Source: Caballeronia turbans
Lineage (GTDB): Bacteria > Pseudomonadota > Gammaproteobacteria > Burkholderiales > Burkholderiaceae
DNA length: 64,000 nt
Direction of reading: 5' to 3'
Assembly: GCA_001544655.2 (NCBI GenBank)
Contig: FCOD02000032.1
Location: forward strand, 1-64,000
Both the position numbers and the translations under genes were made by a program. The notes beneath the pieces are model-generated. The model had not been told where the DNA came from. It searched no databases and saw nothing but the letters and a program-made list of their open reading frames with translations. Every line of letters starts with the position of its first letter. The first letter of the stretch is position 1. Positions 17,689 to 25,994 of the stretch are shown one piece after another.

Positions 17689-18372
17689 TTACACGTGCTG
17701 ATGCGTGGGATCTTGACAAATGCAGGCGTAGTGCGAGTCGTTCCAGGTGTTGCCCAGGATGATGCTGCAGAAGTTCATTCGACGGAAGCCGGGGTCCTCG
17801 AGCGCGAGGACGTCGTCGTTGACGGTGCCGAAGGTCGAATCGGGTCGGTGCTTCATTCCCTCGTTGAATGCATCGATGGTTTGCTCCTTGAAATTGTCTC
17901 CACGTGGGTGGGCGCTGACCACCAGCTTGCGCTGCGCCTCTGTGAACTCGTTGTATGCGAGGCCAAGGACATCCATTTCGACGCCTGCGGTCACCAGTTG
18001 AACCACGGGCTTCTTGAACTGGGGAATACCGGGGGTTGTATGCAACGCTATAGCGTCCCATACCAGATCGATCTCGTCTTCCGGGATGCGATGATTTTGA
18101 AGGAAACGTCGAGCGGCGTTCGCGTCATCGACTTCGAACCGGTTCTGGGACGAGCGAATTTGGGCTGTCAGCCCGATGTCATGAAACATCGCGCCGATAT
18201 AGAGAAGTTCTGGATCGTATTTCAGCTGCCTGCGCTCCCCTGTCAAAGCGCCAAAAAGAAACACGCGAGTGGAGTGATGGAACAGCAACTCCGACTCTGT
18301 GTCACGAATGAGCTCGGTGGCCGCACGTGCCATCGCGCTGTCGGGAATCTTGATGCCTGCAATGATCGTCAT
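17689..18372 (-). CDS. HD-domain protein, cyanamide-hydratase-like (paralogue 2)
   Basis: A 227-residue cytosolic HD-fold protein, closely parallel to its neighbours. IPDSAMARAATELIRDTE opens the domain; His33 in HHSTRVFLFGAL, His64-Asp65 in GAMFHDIGLT and the later HTTPGIP give the metal-ligand pattern. The C-terminus (PGFRRMNFCSIILGNTW) is shared with paralogue 3, which has PGFERVNLCSIILNS. It lies 130 bases upstream of paralogue 1 in the direction of transcription and downstream of the AhpD-like gene. All of these run on the minus strand and could be one unit. The family contains a cyanamide hydratase, but the actual reaction here is not known. Confidence 0.82.
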   Translation of the reverse strand: MTIIAGIKIPDSAMARAATELIRDTESELLFHHSTRVFLFGALTGERRQLKYDPELLYIGAMFHDIGLTAQIRSSQNRFEVDDANAARRFLQNHRIPEDEIDLVWDAIALHTTPGIPQFKKPVVQLVTAGVEMDVLGLAYNEFTEAQRKLVVSAHPRGDNFKEQTIDAFNEGMKHRPDSTFGTVNDDVLALEDPGFRRMNFCSIILGNTWNDSHYACICQDPTHQHV

Positions 18373-18490
18373 GGCTAGGGCTCCTTAGGTAGGAGCTGGC
18401 GCGGCAAAATCGTTTCAGTTCCGCGTTAGAGATATGGGCGCGGTATCTGCGGAATTCGAGGGGCTTCCATGGTGTGCCACCCCGTGACGT

Positions 18491-18946
18491 TTACTGTTCC
18501 AGCACAGCCTGAGGCGTGTTCCGGAAGCTGATTGCCATACGGTTGTAGGTGTTCATCAGGCTAATCGCGATGGTCAGGTCAACCAGTTCTCGCTCGTTGA
18601 ACACGGTGCGGGCAGCCTCGTAGGATGCGTCGGGCACACCGGTCTCTGCCACCAGCGTGACTGATTCTGCCCATGCCAGTGCGGCGCGCTCGCGGTCATC
18701 GAACAGATGGCCGGCTTCCCTCCAAGCCTGCACCAGCGCAAGCTTTTCGATCTTCAGGCCTTTCTTCAGGAGATCGCGTGTATGCATGTCGAGGCAATAA
18801 GCGCAGTTGTTGATCTGCGAGATGCGCAGGTAGACGAGGTCTACAAGAACCGGCGACAGGTCGCTCTGCATGACGTAGCCGTAGACGCCGCCGAGGGCTT
18901 TCACGCCGGCAGGTGCAATCTTTGTGTAGTCAAGACGCTTGCTCAT
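18491..18946 (-). CDS. Carboxymuconolactone-decarboxylase/AhpD-like protein
   Basis: A 151-residue all-helical protein of the CMD/AhpD fold. The active-site motif is Cys48-x2-Cys51 with His55 in INNCAYCLDMH, the redox pair of alkylhydroperoxidase-D-like proteins rather than the decarboxylase branch. The downstream WAESVTL and FNERELVDLTIAISLMNTYNR are conserved in the family. It probably detoxifies peroxides or other electrophiles in the cytosol. Its stop lies 118 bases upstream of HD paralogue 2, and it follows a cupin gene by 22 bases on the same strand, so cupin, AhpD and HD genes may be co-transcribed. Confidence 0.88.
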   Translation of the reverse strand: MSKRLDYTKIAPAGVKALGGVYGYVMQSDLSPVLVDLVYLRISQINNCAYCLDMHTRDLLKKGLKIEKLALVQAWREAGHLFDDRERAALAWAESVTLVAETGVPDASYEAARTVFNERELVDLTIAISLMNTYNRMAISFRNTPQAVLEQ

Positions 18947-18968
18947 GATGTGACTCCTTGATGAGGGG

Positions 18969-19384
18969 TTACTTGATGGGGGTAGTCAGGGCTTGGTCGT
19001 TGCTGTCCGCGATGAAGACGGCAAGCAACTTTGCCGGCTTCTTGTTGCTCACGTTGCGGCTTATGCGGTGAACGGCGCCGGGCGCCTCGAAGAAGCTCTC
19101 GCCAGCGTGGTAGACGCGCGTCGGACCATCGTCTACCTGGGACTCGACCTCGCCCGACACGACATAGGCATAGATGAAAGCCGAGCCCGCATGCCTGTGA
19201 GCGGGCGACGCTGCACCCGGTGGGCAATCGACGACGACAGCGGTCAACGACTTCCCCGGAACGTTGAGAATGGCGTGCTGAAAGTTCGGTGTGACCGTTT
19301 CAGTCGTGCCATGCGCCGACACTGGCACGGCGATACGAAGGCCATGGCTGCGCCGGCGGCGCTCACGATGGATCGGATGTTCAT
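18969..19384 (-). CDS. Secreted cupin-domain protein with a frameshift in the signal peptide
   Basis: The cupin core is intact: LTAVVVDCPPGAASPAHRHAG, FIYAYVVSGEVESQVDDGP and FEAPGAVHRISRN give two cupin motifs with the His-x-His...Glu/Gly pattern and a later His. The best start is the ATG at 19384, because an AAGGAG site lies just upstream and it opens a signal-like MNIRSIVSAAGAAMAF. That frame, however, runs out of register with the cupin frame, which resumes at about RIAVPVSAHGTTETV. A one-base indel near 19335-19350 accounts for this. Without correction the cell could make only a version lacking a proper export signal. Function of the cupin is unknown; the neighbours are AhpD-like and MocR genes. 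Confidence 0.6.
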
Positions 19385-19501
19385 GATGTCTAGCTCCTTT
19401 GTGTTGCTCCATTGTCACGTGACATTGGGGCACGCAAAAGCACCAGGAATGAACAATTTCAATGCACCAAGAGGCGAGCGGGTGCCGGAGTCGCTGATCC
19501 G

Positions 19502-20910
19502 TCAGTGGCGCCCGCGCACGATTTCCAGGAGGCGAGAACAGTTGGCCGCCACTGTTCTTTCATTGAGATTCGTGACGCCGAGCAGCAGGCCCTGTTGCCC
19601 GGGCTTGCGTGTGTACCAAGGCGAGAGAGGAACTGGGGCCAGTCCGAATAGTCGCGCGCGGGAAGCGATATCCGTATCCGATACGGATTGAGGCACCGCC
19701 GCCACCACAGTCATGCCTGCCGCGGCATGGACTCCGATTGATTCCGAAGCCAGTTCATTCAGGCAACGAACCAGGGCCGCCTGTCGGGCAGCATAGAGAC
19801 GCTTCATACGTCGCAGATGGCGAAGATAGTGTCCATCGTGCATAAATTCGGTTACGGCATGTTGCACGGATGAAGTCGGGGCGGGCGCGAGGCTCGCCGC
19901 GACTTCGCCGAACCGGCGCGCCATGGCGAGCGGAACTACAATAAATCCCAGGCGCAGTGCCGGGCTAATTGTCTTGCTGAAGGTGCCGATGTGCAGTACG
20001 CGACCGTCCTGATCCAGCGAGGCCAGTGCCGGTGCGGCCCGTCCTTTCAGCTGCAACTCGCCGAGATAATCGTCTTCGATGATCCATGCGTCGTGCTGTT
20101 TTGCCCAGTCCAGCAGCGAAATACGTCGAAGGAGCGACATCGTCATTCCGAGCGGCGCTTGCTGGCCAGGGGTCACCACTGCGAGGGCGGCTTCGGGCGC
20201 ACTTCGAATGCCTGCATCAATATCGAGCCCATCCGCGTCTACCGGCACCCCTGCCACGGTCATGCTGGCAAGGCCGAGCGCCGTACGCGTGAGCGGAAAC
20301 CCAGGATCTTCCATCCAGGCCTGTCTGCCTTCCAGTTGCAACCCGCGAATCGCCAGATTCAGCGCGCCGGCGAATCCTGCCGTGACGAATACTTGCGCGG
20401 ACTGCATTGAAGCCCGCGTGAGACGCCGAGATACGACGCGATCTCCTGTCGCAACTCCGGCTCGCCCCTCGGATCGGGATATCCGACAGGGGCCGCTGCG
20501 GCCCGGCGCGCCGCTCGTGACTGAATGCGCGACCACAGCTTGAACGGAAAGGCATCCTGGGAGGGCACGCCCATCTGAAACGCCAAAGGCGCCGTGCTGA
20601 AGTCGTAAAAGAGATCAGGAAGCGGTGGTGCGTCCGGTGACCATTTGGTCGTCGCCGGCAAGGGACGCGCCGCTACCCGAGTGCCCGCAGCGCCCAAGCC
20701 GATCGCGAACTGCTCGTCGATCAAACGCTCATAGGCGGCACGCACGGTGCCCCGGGACACGCCGAGTTGGGCAGCCAAATCGGACCAGGAGGGCAGCCGC
20801 GCGCCGGCGGCAAGCTGGCCCGACTCGATCGCACCTCGAATCGAGCCGTAAATTTGCGCGGACAGCGGGATGCGGCCGGCGCGATCAAGGCTTACAGAGA
20901 GCGTTGCCAT
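19502..20910 (-). pseudogene. MocR-type regulator (GntR head, aminotransferase body), frameshifted
   Basis: Residues 1-70 from the ATG at 20910 form a GntR winged helix (PLSAQIYGSIRGAIESGQL, LAAQLGVSRGTVRAAYERL). The rest is a fold-type-I aminotransferase domain that binds pyridoxal phosphate: AQVFVTAGFAGALNLAI, WIIEDDYLGEL, and HIGTFSKTISPALRLGF with the Schiff-base lysine. The two halves are in different frames, meeting around 20395-20410 within the stretch corresponding to GLQCSP/AQVF. One base is missing or added there. Apart from that the protein would be full length (about 470 residues). MocR proteins usually regulate the neighbouring divergent gene; here that is HD paralogue 3. Confidence 0.8.
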
Positions 20911-20925
20911 GGGCGCGATAGTACA

Positions 20926-20939
20926 TTGAAATTCTTCAA
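20926..20939. promoter_or_regulatory. Candidate MocR operator half-site pair
   Basis: TTGAA and TTCAA form an inverted pair around a 4-base centre, 16 bases upstream of the MocR start and inside the divergent gap with the HD gene at 21088. MocR proteins often bind dyads in such gaps. This is a visual match only. Confidence 0.25.
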
Positions 20940-21087
20940 ACTTAGGCCTTTTCCGTGACGTATGCGAAGCGTAATTTCCTCGGTGTAGCGCCTTCAGCCA
21001 CTTCCGGTGCGGAATAAGCCGCCGGCGTAGGGCGGTCCCGAAGTCAGTGTGCGGCAGCAATCGCACGTTCACAGCCCGAGTACATCG

Positions 21088-21747
21088 ATGAAGCAACATA
21101 AAACAGCGCCAGCGAATCAAATGCCCGACATCGTCATTCCTGACAGTCAGCTAGTGCGGGAGGTGACTCAGCTCATCCGCGACACCGAAAGCGAGCTGCT
21201 GTTTAACCACTCGACACGGGTCTATCTATGGGGCGCGCTTTTGGGAAAGCGAAAGAGCGTCACTTTCGACCCAGAGCTGCTCTACGTCGCTGCGATGTTC
21301 CACGACATCGGTTTGACGGCGGCCTATCGCGAAAGCGAACTGCGGTTTGAAATCGACGGCGCCAACGCTGCACGCGATTTTCTACGCAGCCATCATGTCG
21401 ACGAGGCGGAGGTAGCCAAGGTTTGGGCCGCTGTAGCGCTGCATACGACGCCGGGCATTCCCGAGCACATGCACGGTGAGATCGCTCTGGTGCAAGCCGG
21501 CGCCGGGATGGACGTGGCGGGACGGGGCTTTGATGACTTCACCGACGAAGAGCGTGTGGCGGTGGTCGCAGGCTTTCCGCGCGGTCCTGATTTCGCCGGC
21601 AAGATGATCGACGCCTTCTACGACGGCATGAAACATCGGCCAGGCACCACCTTCGGCACGTTCAACGACGATTTCCTGGCGTACAAGGACCCCGGCTTCG
21701 AGCGCGTGAATTTGTGCAGCATCATCCTGAACTCTCGGTGGGGCTGA
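21088..21747 (+). CDS. HD-domain protein, cyanamide-hydratase-like (paralogue 3)
   Basis: A 219-residue cytosolic HD-fold protein. His41 in FNHSTRVYLWGAL, His72-Asp73 in AAMFHDIGLTAAY, and HTTPGIPEH supply the metal-site pattern. It shares the IPDS-x-LVREVTQLIRDTESELL opening with paralogue 2 and ends CSIILNSRW. It is transcribed divergently from the frameshifted MocR regulator, whereas paralogues 1 and 2 lie beyond the cupin on the other strand. A start at 21121 (MPDIVIP) is an alternative because neither ATG has a clear ribosome-binding site. Three members of so small a family within 5 kb is unusual. Confidence 0.85.
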   Translation: MKQHKTAPANQMPDIVIPDSQLVREVTQLIRDTESELLFNHSTRVYLWGALLGKRKSVTFDPELLYVAAMFHDIGLTAAYRESELRFEIDGANAARDFLRSHHVDEAEVAKVWAAVALHTTPGIPEHMHGEIALVQAGAGMDVAGRGFDDFTDEERVAVVAGFPRGPDFAGKMIDAFYDGMKHRPGTTFGTFNDDFLAYKDPGFERVNLCSIILNSRWG

Positions 21748-21904
21748 CTTCCTCTGTGTATGCGCTCTAAGATTCAACGCGAACAAGTAAAGGCGGCTTT
21801 CACGCTCATTGGCACGTCCTGTGCGTGAGCACGTCGTCTCGCGCCGCGAACTCAATCGCTGCCTGCGTTCGGCCTCTATGCAATAGCCAGTTCGGTGAGG
21901 TCTC

Positions 21905-22822
21905 TCATAGCGCATGTCCCGACACAACATTGGGCATGAGACCCGCAACTGTCTTTCGTAGCCAGACGTTGCCAGGATCGCTGTGGAAACGCGCATGCCA
22001 ATGCTGCTTCACCGAATAGCGAGGCAATTCATACGGTATGTCCAAGTGTCGAATCGGCTCGCGCGATAACATCGCCAACGCGTAATAACGTGGCACGGTC
22101 GCGAGTAGCTCAGTCTCGCTCACTATCTGCGCAACGGCCAGGAAGCTTGGCACTCGCAATGCGATGTCGCGCGTGACGCCCGAAGACGACAGTGCCTTTT
22201 CGACCATCGCGGTATGGCCTGTCGCCGGATTAGATACCTCCACGTGTCGTTCGGCGACATAGGTGCTTTTGCCGAGCCGTTTTCCAATGCGCGGGTGCGA
22301 AAGGCTCGCAATACACTGAAAGTCTTGTTCGAATAAGGCTTGCTGATAGAAGCCGGCGTCGAGTTGCGGCATGTAACCAATCGCCAGATCGATGGTGCCG
22401 TCTTCGAGCCTTCGAGGACTGTCCGGATTGATCTTCTCCGCCTCGATATGAACGTTCGGCGCATGAGGCCGCAGATGGCCGAGCAGCCGCGGAAGCAGAG
22501 CGATCTCGCCGAGATCGGTCATGCACAAACGGAACGTCCGGTGCGAACTGGCCGGTTCAAAGACGAGTGCGCCTGTGCGCGCGACTTCCAGATCTTCGCG
22601 CACTTTGTGCAGCACCGGCTGCAGCGCGACTGCGCGTGGCGTCGGCAACATGCCGCGCGACGTCCGCACAAACAGCTGATCGCCGTAATAGTCGCGCAGA
22701 CGATTGAGCGCGGTACTGGCTGCGCCCTGAGTCATGCCGAGCCTGTCCGCAGCGCTCGTCACACTCAGTGTCTTGTAGATTTCGTCGAAAACCCATATCC
22801 ATTCCACATCGAGCGAAGCCAT
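21905..22822 (-). CDS. LysR-family regulator of the amidase module
   Basis: A 305-residue transcription factor. The N-terminal helix-turn-helix (WIWVFDEIYKTLSVTSAADRL, MTQGAASTALNRLRDYYGDQLF) and RTSRGMLPTPRA tail put it in the NodD/NahR-like group, like the LysR at 10761. The remaining residues form the effector-binding domain (FRLCMTDLGEIALLPRLL). It is divergent from the amidase gene across 74 bases, and that gap contains a perfect LysR-type palindrome. The start at 22822 is chosen because it places the helix-turn-helix at the usual position; upstream in-frame codons would run through the operator. Confidence 0.9.
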   Translation of the reverse strand: MASLDVEWIWVFDEIYKTLSVTSAADRLGMTQGAASTALNRLRDYYGDQLFVRTSRGMLPTPRAVALQPVLHKVREDLEVARTGALVFEPASSHRTFRLCMTDLGEIALLPRLLGHLRPHAPNVHIEAEKINPDSPRRLEDGTIDLAIGYMPQLDAGFYQQALFEQDFQCIASLSHPRIGKRLGKSTYVAERHVEVSNPATGHTAMVEKALSSSGVTRDIALRVPSFLAVAQIVSETELLATVPRYYALAMLSREPIRHLDIPYELPRYSVKQHWHARFHSDPGNVWLRKTVAGLMPNVVSGHAL

Positions 22823-22839
22823 TTGTTCGTTTTCCAGTG

Positions 22840-22858
22840 ATATCGAAATTTTCGATAT
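22840..22858. promoter_or_regulatory. LysR-type operator palindrome
   Basis: A perfect dyad ATATCGAAA-T-TTTCGATAT sits 17 bases upstream of the LysR start and 38 bases upstream of the amidase start. Its core TCGAAATTTTCGA fits the T-N11-A consensus for LysR regulators. It is the best candidate for the recognition site controlling both genes. Confidence 0.65.
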
Positions 22859-22896
22859 GCGGTATCCCGCTGTTCGGTTGTCTCGATAGTAGCCCG

Positions 22897-24426
22897 ATGG
22901 AAGAATACACGCATTCATCATCGATATCCGGACCCGACGTGACGCACGATCAATCTCGATTAGACATGTCAACCATGCACAGGCGGCTGCAAGCCGAACA
23001 ATCCGCCAGCACACTCCCTGGCGAGATTTGGCGCTGGCGCGCCGTCGATATTGCCGCACAAGTGCGGGCGCGTTCCGTCTCTTGTGTGGAGGTGCTGGAG
23101 GCGTTTCATCAGCGGATCGATTCGATCAATCCGCGGCTCAACGCCATTGTCCATGCGGATCGCGAACGGGCGCTCGAAACCGCTAAACAGGCGGACGCGT
23201 TACTGCGCAGTGCGCCGCATGAAGCGGGCATTCTGCACGGCGTGCCGTTGACAGTAAAACTCAACGTCGATGTAGCGGGCGAAGCCACGACGAATGGGAA
23301 TCCGGCTTACGCGGATCGCATTGCACCGGCGGATAGTTCCGTGGTCGTCAACTTGCGCAATGCTGGTGCGAACATCATCGGCCGTTCGAACGTGCCGCCG
23401 TTCTCTTTCAGGTGGTTCACCGAAAACCCGTTATACGGCAGGACGCTAAACCCCTGGCGGGCCGATATTACCTCAGGCGGATCGAGCGGCGGCGCAGCGG
23501 TATCGGTGGCAACGGGCATGTGTGCGCTCGCGCATGGCACCGACATCGCCGGGTCGATTCGCTATCCCGCGTACGTCAACGGTGTAGTGGGGCTTCGCAC
23601 TACTCCCGGGCGTGTGCCCGCCTATCATCCGACTGTCAGCCAGCGCTTCTATGGACTTCAATCCATGTCCGCACAGGGTCCATTGGCGCGATCGGTCGCC
23701 GACGTGTTACTCGGACTACGCGCGATGACCGCTGCCGACACGCGCGATGCTACGTGGGCCGATGCGCGTCTGGAACACTCCGACGATTCTTCGGCAGTGA
23801 AGGTCGCCCTGATCGATGAGATTCCGGGATCCACGGTTTGTCCCGAGATCAAGGCGGCATTGCTCGAAGCAGCGAATGCCCTCGCGGCTGCCGGCTATAT
23901 TATCGAGCGGGCGCACCCTCCCGAGATCGAGCAGTGCGTCAACGTGTGGCAATCGATCGTAATGACAGAGGCTCGTTTCGGCATGATTTCCGCGGCGGAT
24001 TCGACGGGAGATCCGGATGTCAAACGATTCATCCGCAGCATGGCCGATTGCGCTCCAGCCGTCGATCTTGGCGGTTACGTCCAGGCAATCGCACGGCGGG
24101 ACGAATTGCGTCGCAAGTGGAACGAATTTCTCGGCCGTTATCCAATCGCACTTTTGCCGGTTTCATGCTGCCTGCCTTTACCGTGGGGCGCGGACCTCGG
24201 AACGACCGAAGAGACGCGTACGCTCATAGCCGCTCAGAGTCCTTTGATCGCCACTGCAGCACTCGGCCTCCCGGGCATCAGCGCTCCGATGGGTTTCAGT
24301 GGTGGACTACCGGTCGGTGTGCAACTGGTGGCCGATAGCTTCCGGGAGTTGCGCCTGCTGACAGCCGCGTCCGTCATCGAGCGTCATACAGGCGGGATGT
24401 CCGCACTTGATTATGGGGCGGTCTGA
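22897..24426 (+). CDS. Amidase-signature (GatA-like) amidohydrolase
   Basis: A 509-residue amidase-signature enzyme that hydrolyses amide, or sometimes ester, bonds in the cytosol. The Ser-cisSer-Lys triad is visible: Lys121 in PLTVKLNVDVAG, cis-Ser196 in TSGGSSGGAA, and nucleophile Ser220 in GTDIAGSIRYPA. The C-terminal LGLPGISAPMGFSGGLPVGVQLVA is the usual substrate-pocket edge. It is not GatA itself, because gatB and gatC are absent. It starts the second catabolic module and is followed by an AAHS permease and porin, so an aromatic amide or related acid derivative is a reasonable guess for the substrate. A shorter start at 22966 is possible. Confidence 0.88.
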   Translation: MEEYTHSSSISGPDVTHDQSRLDMSTMHRRLQAEQSASTLPGEIWRWRAVDIAAQVRARSVSCVEVLEAFHQRIDSINPRLNAIVHADRERALETAKQADALLRSAPHEAGILHGVPLTVKLNVDVAGEATTNGNPAYADRIAPADSSVVVNLRNAGANIIGRSNVPPFSFRWFTENPLYGRTLNPWRADITSGGSSGGAAVSVATGMCALAHGTDIAGSIRYPAYVNGVVGLRTTPGRVPAYHPTVSQRFYGLQSMSAQGPLARSVADVLLGLRAMTAADTRDATWADARLEHSDDSSAVKVALIDEIPGSTVCPEIKAALLEAANALAAAGYIIERAHPPEIEQCVNVWQSIVMTEARFGMISAADSTGDPDVKRFIRSMADCAPAVDLGGYVQAIARRDELRRKWNEFLGRYPIALLPVSCCLPLPWGADLGTTEETRTLIAAQSPLIATAALGLPGISAPMGFSGGLPVGVQLVADSFRELRLLTAASVIERHTGGMSALDYGAV

Positions 24427-24523
24427 ATAACCCGAGCAGCAATAACGACCCACGAGTATATCTCATATATATCGCAGTACAAAGCAATAAGAACGTTCGA
24501 GCTGCACAATCAGGAGATGAATC

Positions 24524-25903
24524 ATGTCGTCGGATAACACATCATTTGAAGTCCTGGATGTACAGGATTTCATCGATCAACAAAGGTTCTCACCCTATCA
24601 ATGGCTTATTCTGGCGCTGTGTTTCCTGATCGTTGCTGCTGACGGATTCGACACGGCAGCAGCCGGATTCGTCGCGCCCGCACTCGCCAAAGACTGGGGG
24701 CTGACCTGGGTCCAGCTCGGTCCGGTGTTGAGTGCCGCACTCATCGGATCTGTAGTCGGCGCGCTTGTCGCAGGCCCTCTTGCGGATCAGATCGGCCGAA
24801 AGCGTGTGCTGGTGGGTTCCGTCTTTACCTTTGGCGCGCTTAGTCTTGCGTCCGTGCAAGCCAGTTCCATCGACGCACTCACGCTCTTTCGACTTGGCTG
24901 CGGAATCGGCTTGGGCGCAGCCATGCCGAACGCGACGACGATGATCTCGGAATACGTGCCGACAAAGCACCGGGGACTGCTCGTCAACGTGATGTTTTGC
25001 GGATTCACCATCGGCGCTTCGGCCGGCGGATTTGCCGCCGCTCTGCTGATACCGGCATTCGGATGGAGAAGCGTATTCTTCGCCGGCGGAGTTGCGCCAC
25101 TGCTGCTTGCCGTCGTGCTGCTCGTTTGTCTACCCGAGTCGGTTCGCTTCATGGTCACGAAGTCATGGCCCGCGGCCCGCATCAACGAGGTGCTCGGTCG
25201 AATCGCGGGCACGCCATTGCAAGCATCCCGATTCAAGCTGCATGAAGGAACCGAGGTCCAAAAACACACGCCCGTCCGGTTGATCATGTCGAAGCGCTAT
25301 CGCACGGGAACGTTGCTGTTGTGGCTCACGTATTTCATGGGTCTGCTCGTCTATTTCCTGCTGACCAGCTGGCTGCCGACCTTGTTGAAAGACAGCGGGA
25401 TGACGTTGCAGCAGGCATCCCTGATCACGGCGTTGTTCCCGCTCGGCGGCGGCATCGGGTCGATCGTCTGCGGGTACGCGATGGACCGCGTCAACGCTCA
25501 TCGTGTCGTTGCTGTCACCTATACGCTGACCGGCGGCCTTCTTTGGGGCATTGGACAGCTTTCCGGCGACACGTTGCTCATTGGCGTGCTGATATTCACC
25601 GCCGGTACCTCCTTGAACGGTGCGCAGGTCTCCATGCCGGTGATCGCGGCCGAATTCTATCCGACGCATGGACGAGCATCCGGTATTGCGTGGATGCTTG
25701 GAATGGGCCGCATTGGCGGCATCGTCGGATCGATAGCGGGCGCCAACCTTCTCCAAGCCGGACTTGGCCTCGGCGCCATCGTCAGCATGCTTGCGATTCC
25801 CAGTTTCATTGCGGCCTTCGCTCTTTTCTTGAAGGATGCCGTAGCGCATAAGCAATCGCATGCGTCTGTGATCTCAAAACAACTTACACCCGGTTCCGAA
25901 TAG
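24524..25903 (+). CDS. MFS transporter, AAHS family (second copy)
   Basis: A 459-residue inner-membrane permease with twelve predicted helices. It carries ADGFDTAAAGFVAPAL, GPLADQIGRKRVLVGS and CLPESVRFMV, the same signature blocks as the transporter at 11973, with which it is clearly paralogous along the whole length (for example FSPYQWLILALCFLIV against FSHYQWLVFAMCFVIV). AGGAG lies upstream of the ATG. It follows the amidase by about 100 bases and probably imports the amide substrate or an aromatic acid with protons. Confidence 0.9.
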   Translation: MSSDNTSFEVLDVQDFIDQQRFSPYQWLILALCFLIVAADGFDTAAAGFVAPALAKDWGLTWVQLGPVLSAALIGSVVGALVAGPLADQIGRKRVLVGSVFTFGALSLASVQASSIDALTLFRLGCGIGLGAAMPNATTMISEYVPTKHRGLLVNVMFCGFTIGASAGGFAAALLIPAFGWRSVFFAGGVAPLLLAVVLLVCLPESVRFMVTKSWPAARINEVLGRIAGTPLQASRFKLHEGTEVQKHTPVRLIMSKRYRTGTLLLWLTYFMGLLVYFLLTSWLPTLLKDSGMTLQQASLITALFPLGGGIGSIVCGYAMDRVNAHRVVAVTYTLTGGLLWGIGQLSGDTLLIGVLIFTAGTSLNGAQVSMPVIAAEFYPTHGRASGIAWMLGMGRIGGIVGSIAGANLLQAGLGLGAIVSMLAIPSFIAAFALFLKDAVAHKQSHASVISKQLTPGSE

Positions 25904-25906
25904 AGC

Positions 25907-25935
25907 ATGCCGCCAAAAAGCACCGGCATATTTTT
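25907..25935 (+). terminator. Possible weak terminator after the AAHS transporter
   Basis: ATGCCG (25907-25912) pairs with CGGCAT (25924-25929) around an 11-base loop and is followed by ATTTTTC. The stem is only six base pairs, so this may attenuate rather than stop transcription into the porin gene. Confidence 0.35.
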
Positions 25936-25994
25936 CTGAAACGCATAGGATGACGAAGTAGAGAGGCGAGTCTAACTCGTTGGTTGGAGACGCA

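Noticed and set aside
18969-19433. Longer cupin start at 19433 in the intact frame
   Set aside because: The added N-terminus is histidine- and arginine-rich and lies upstream of the real ribosome-binding site at 19394-19399, which serves the ATG at 19384 in the other frame.
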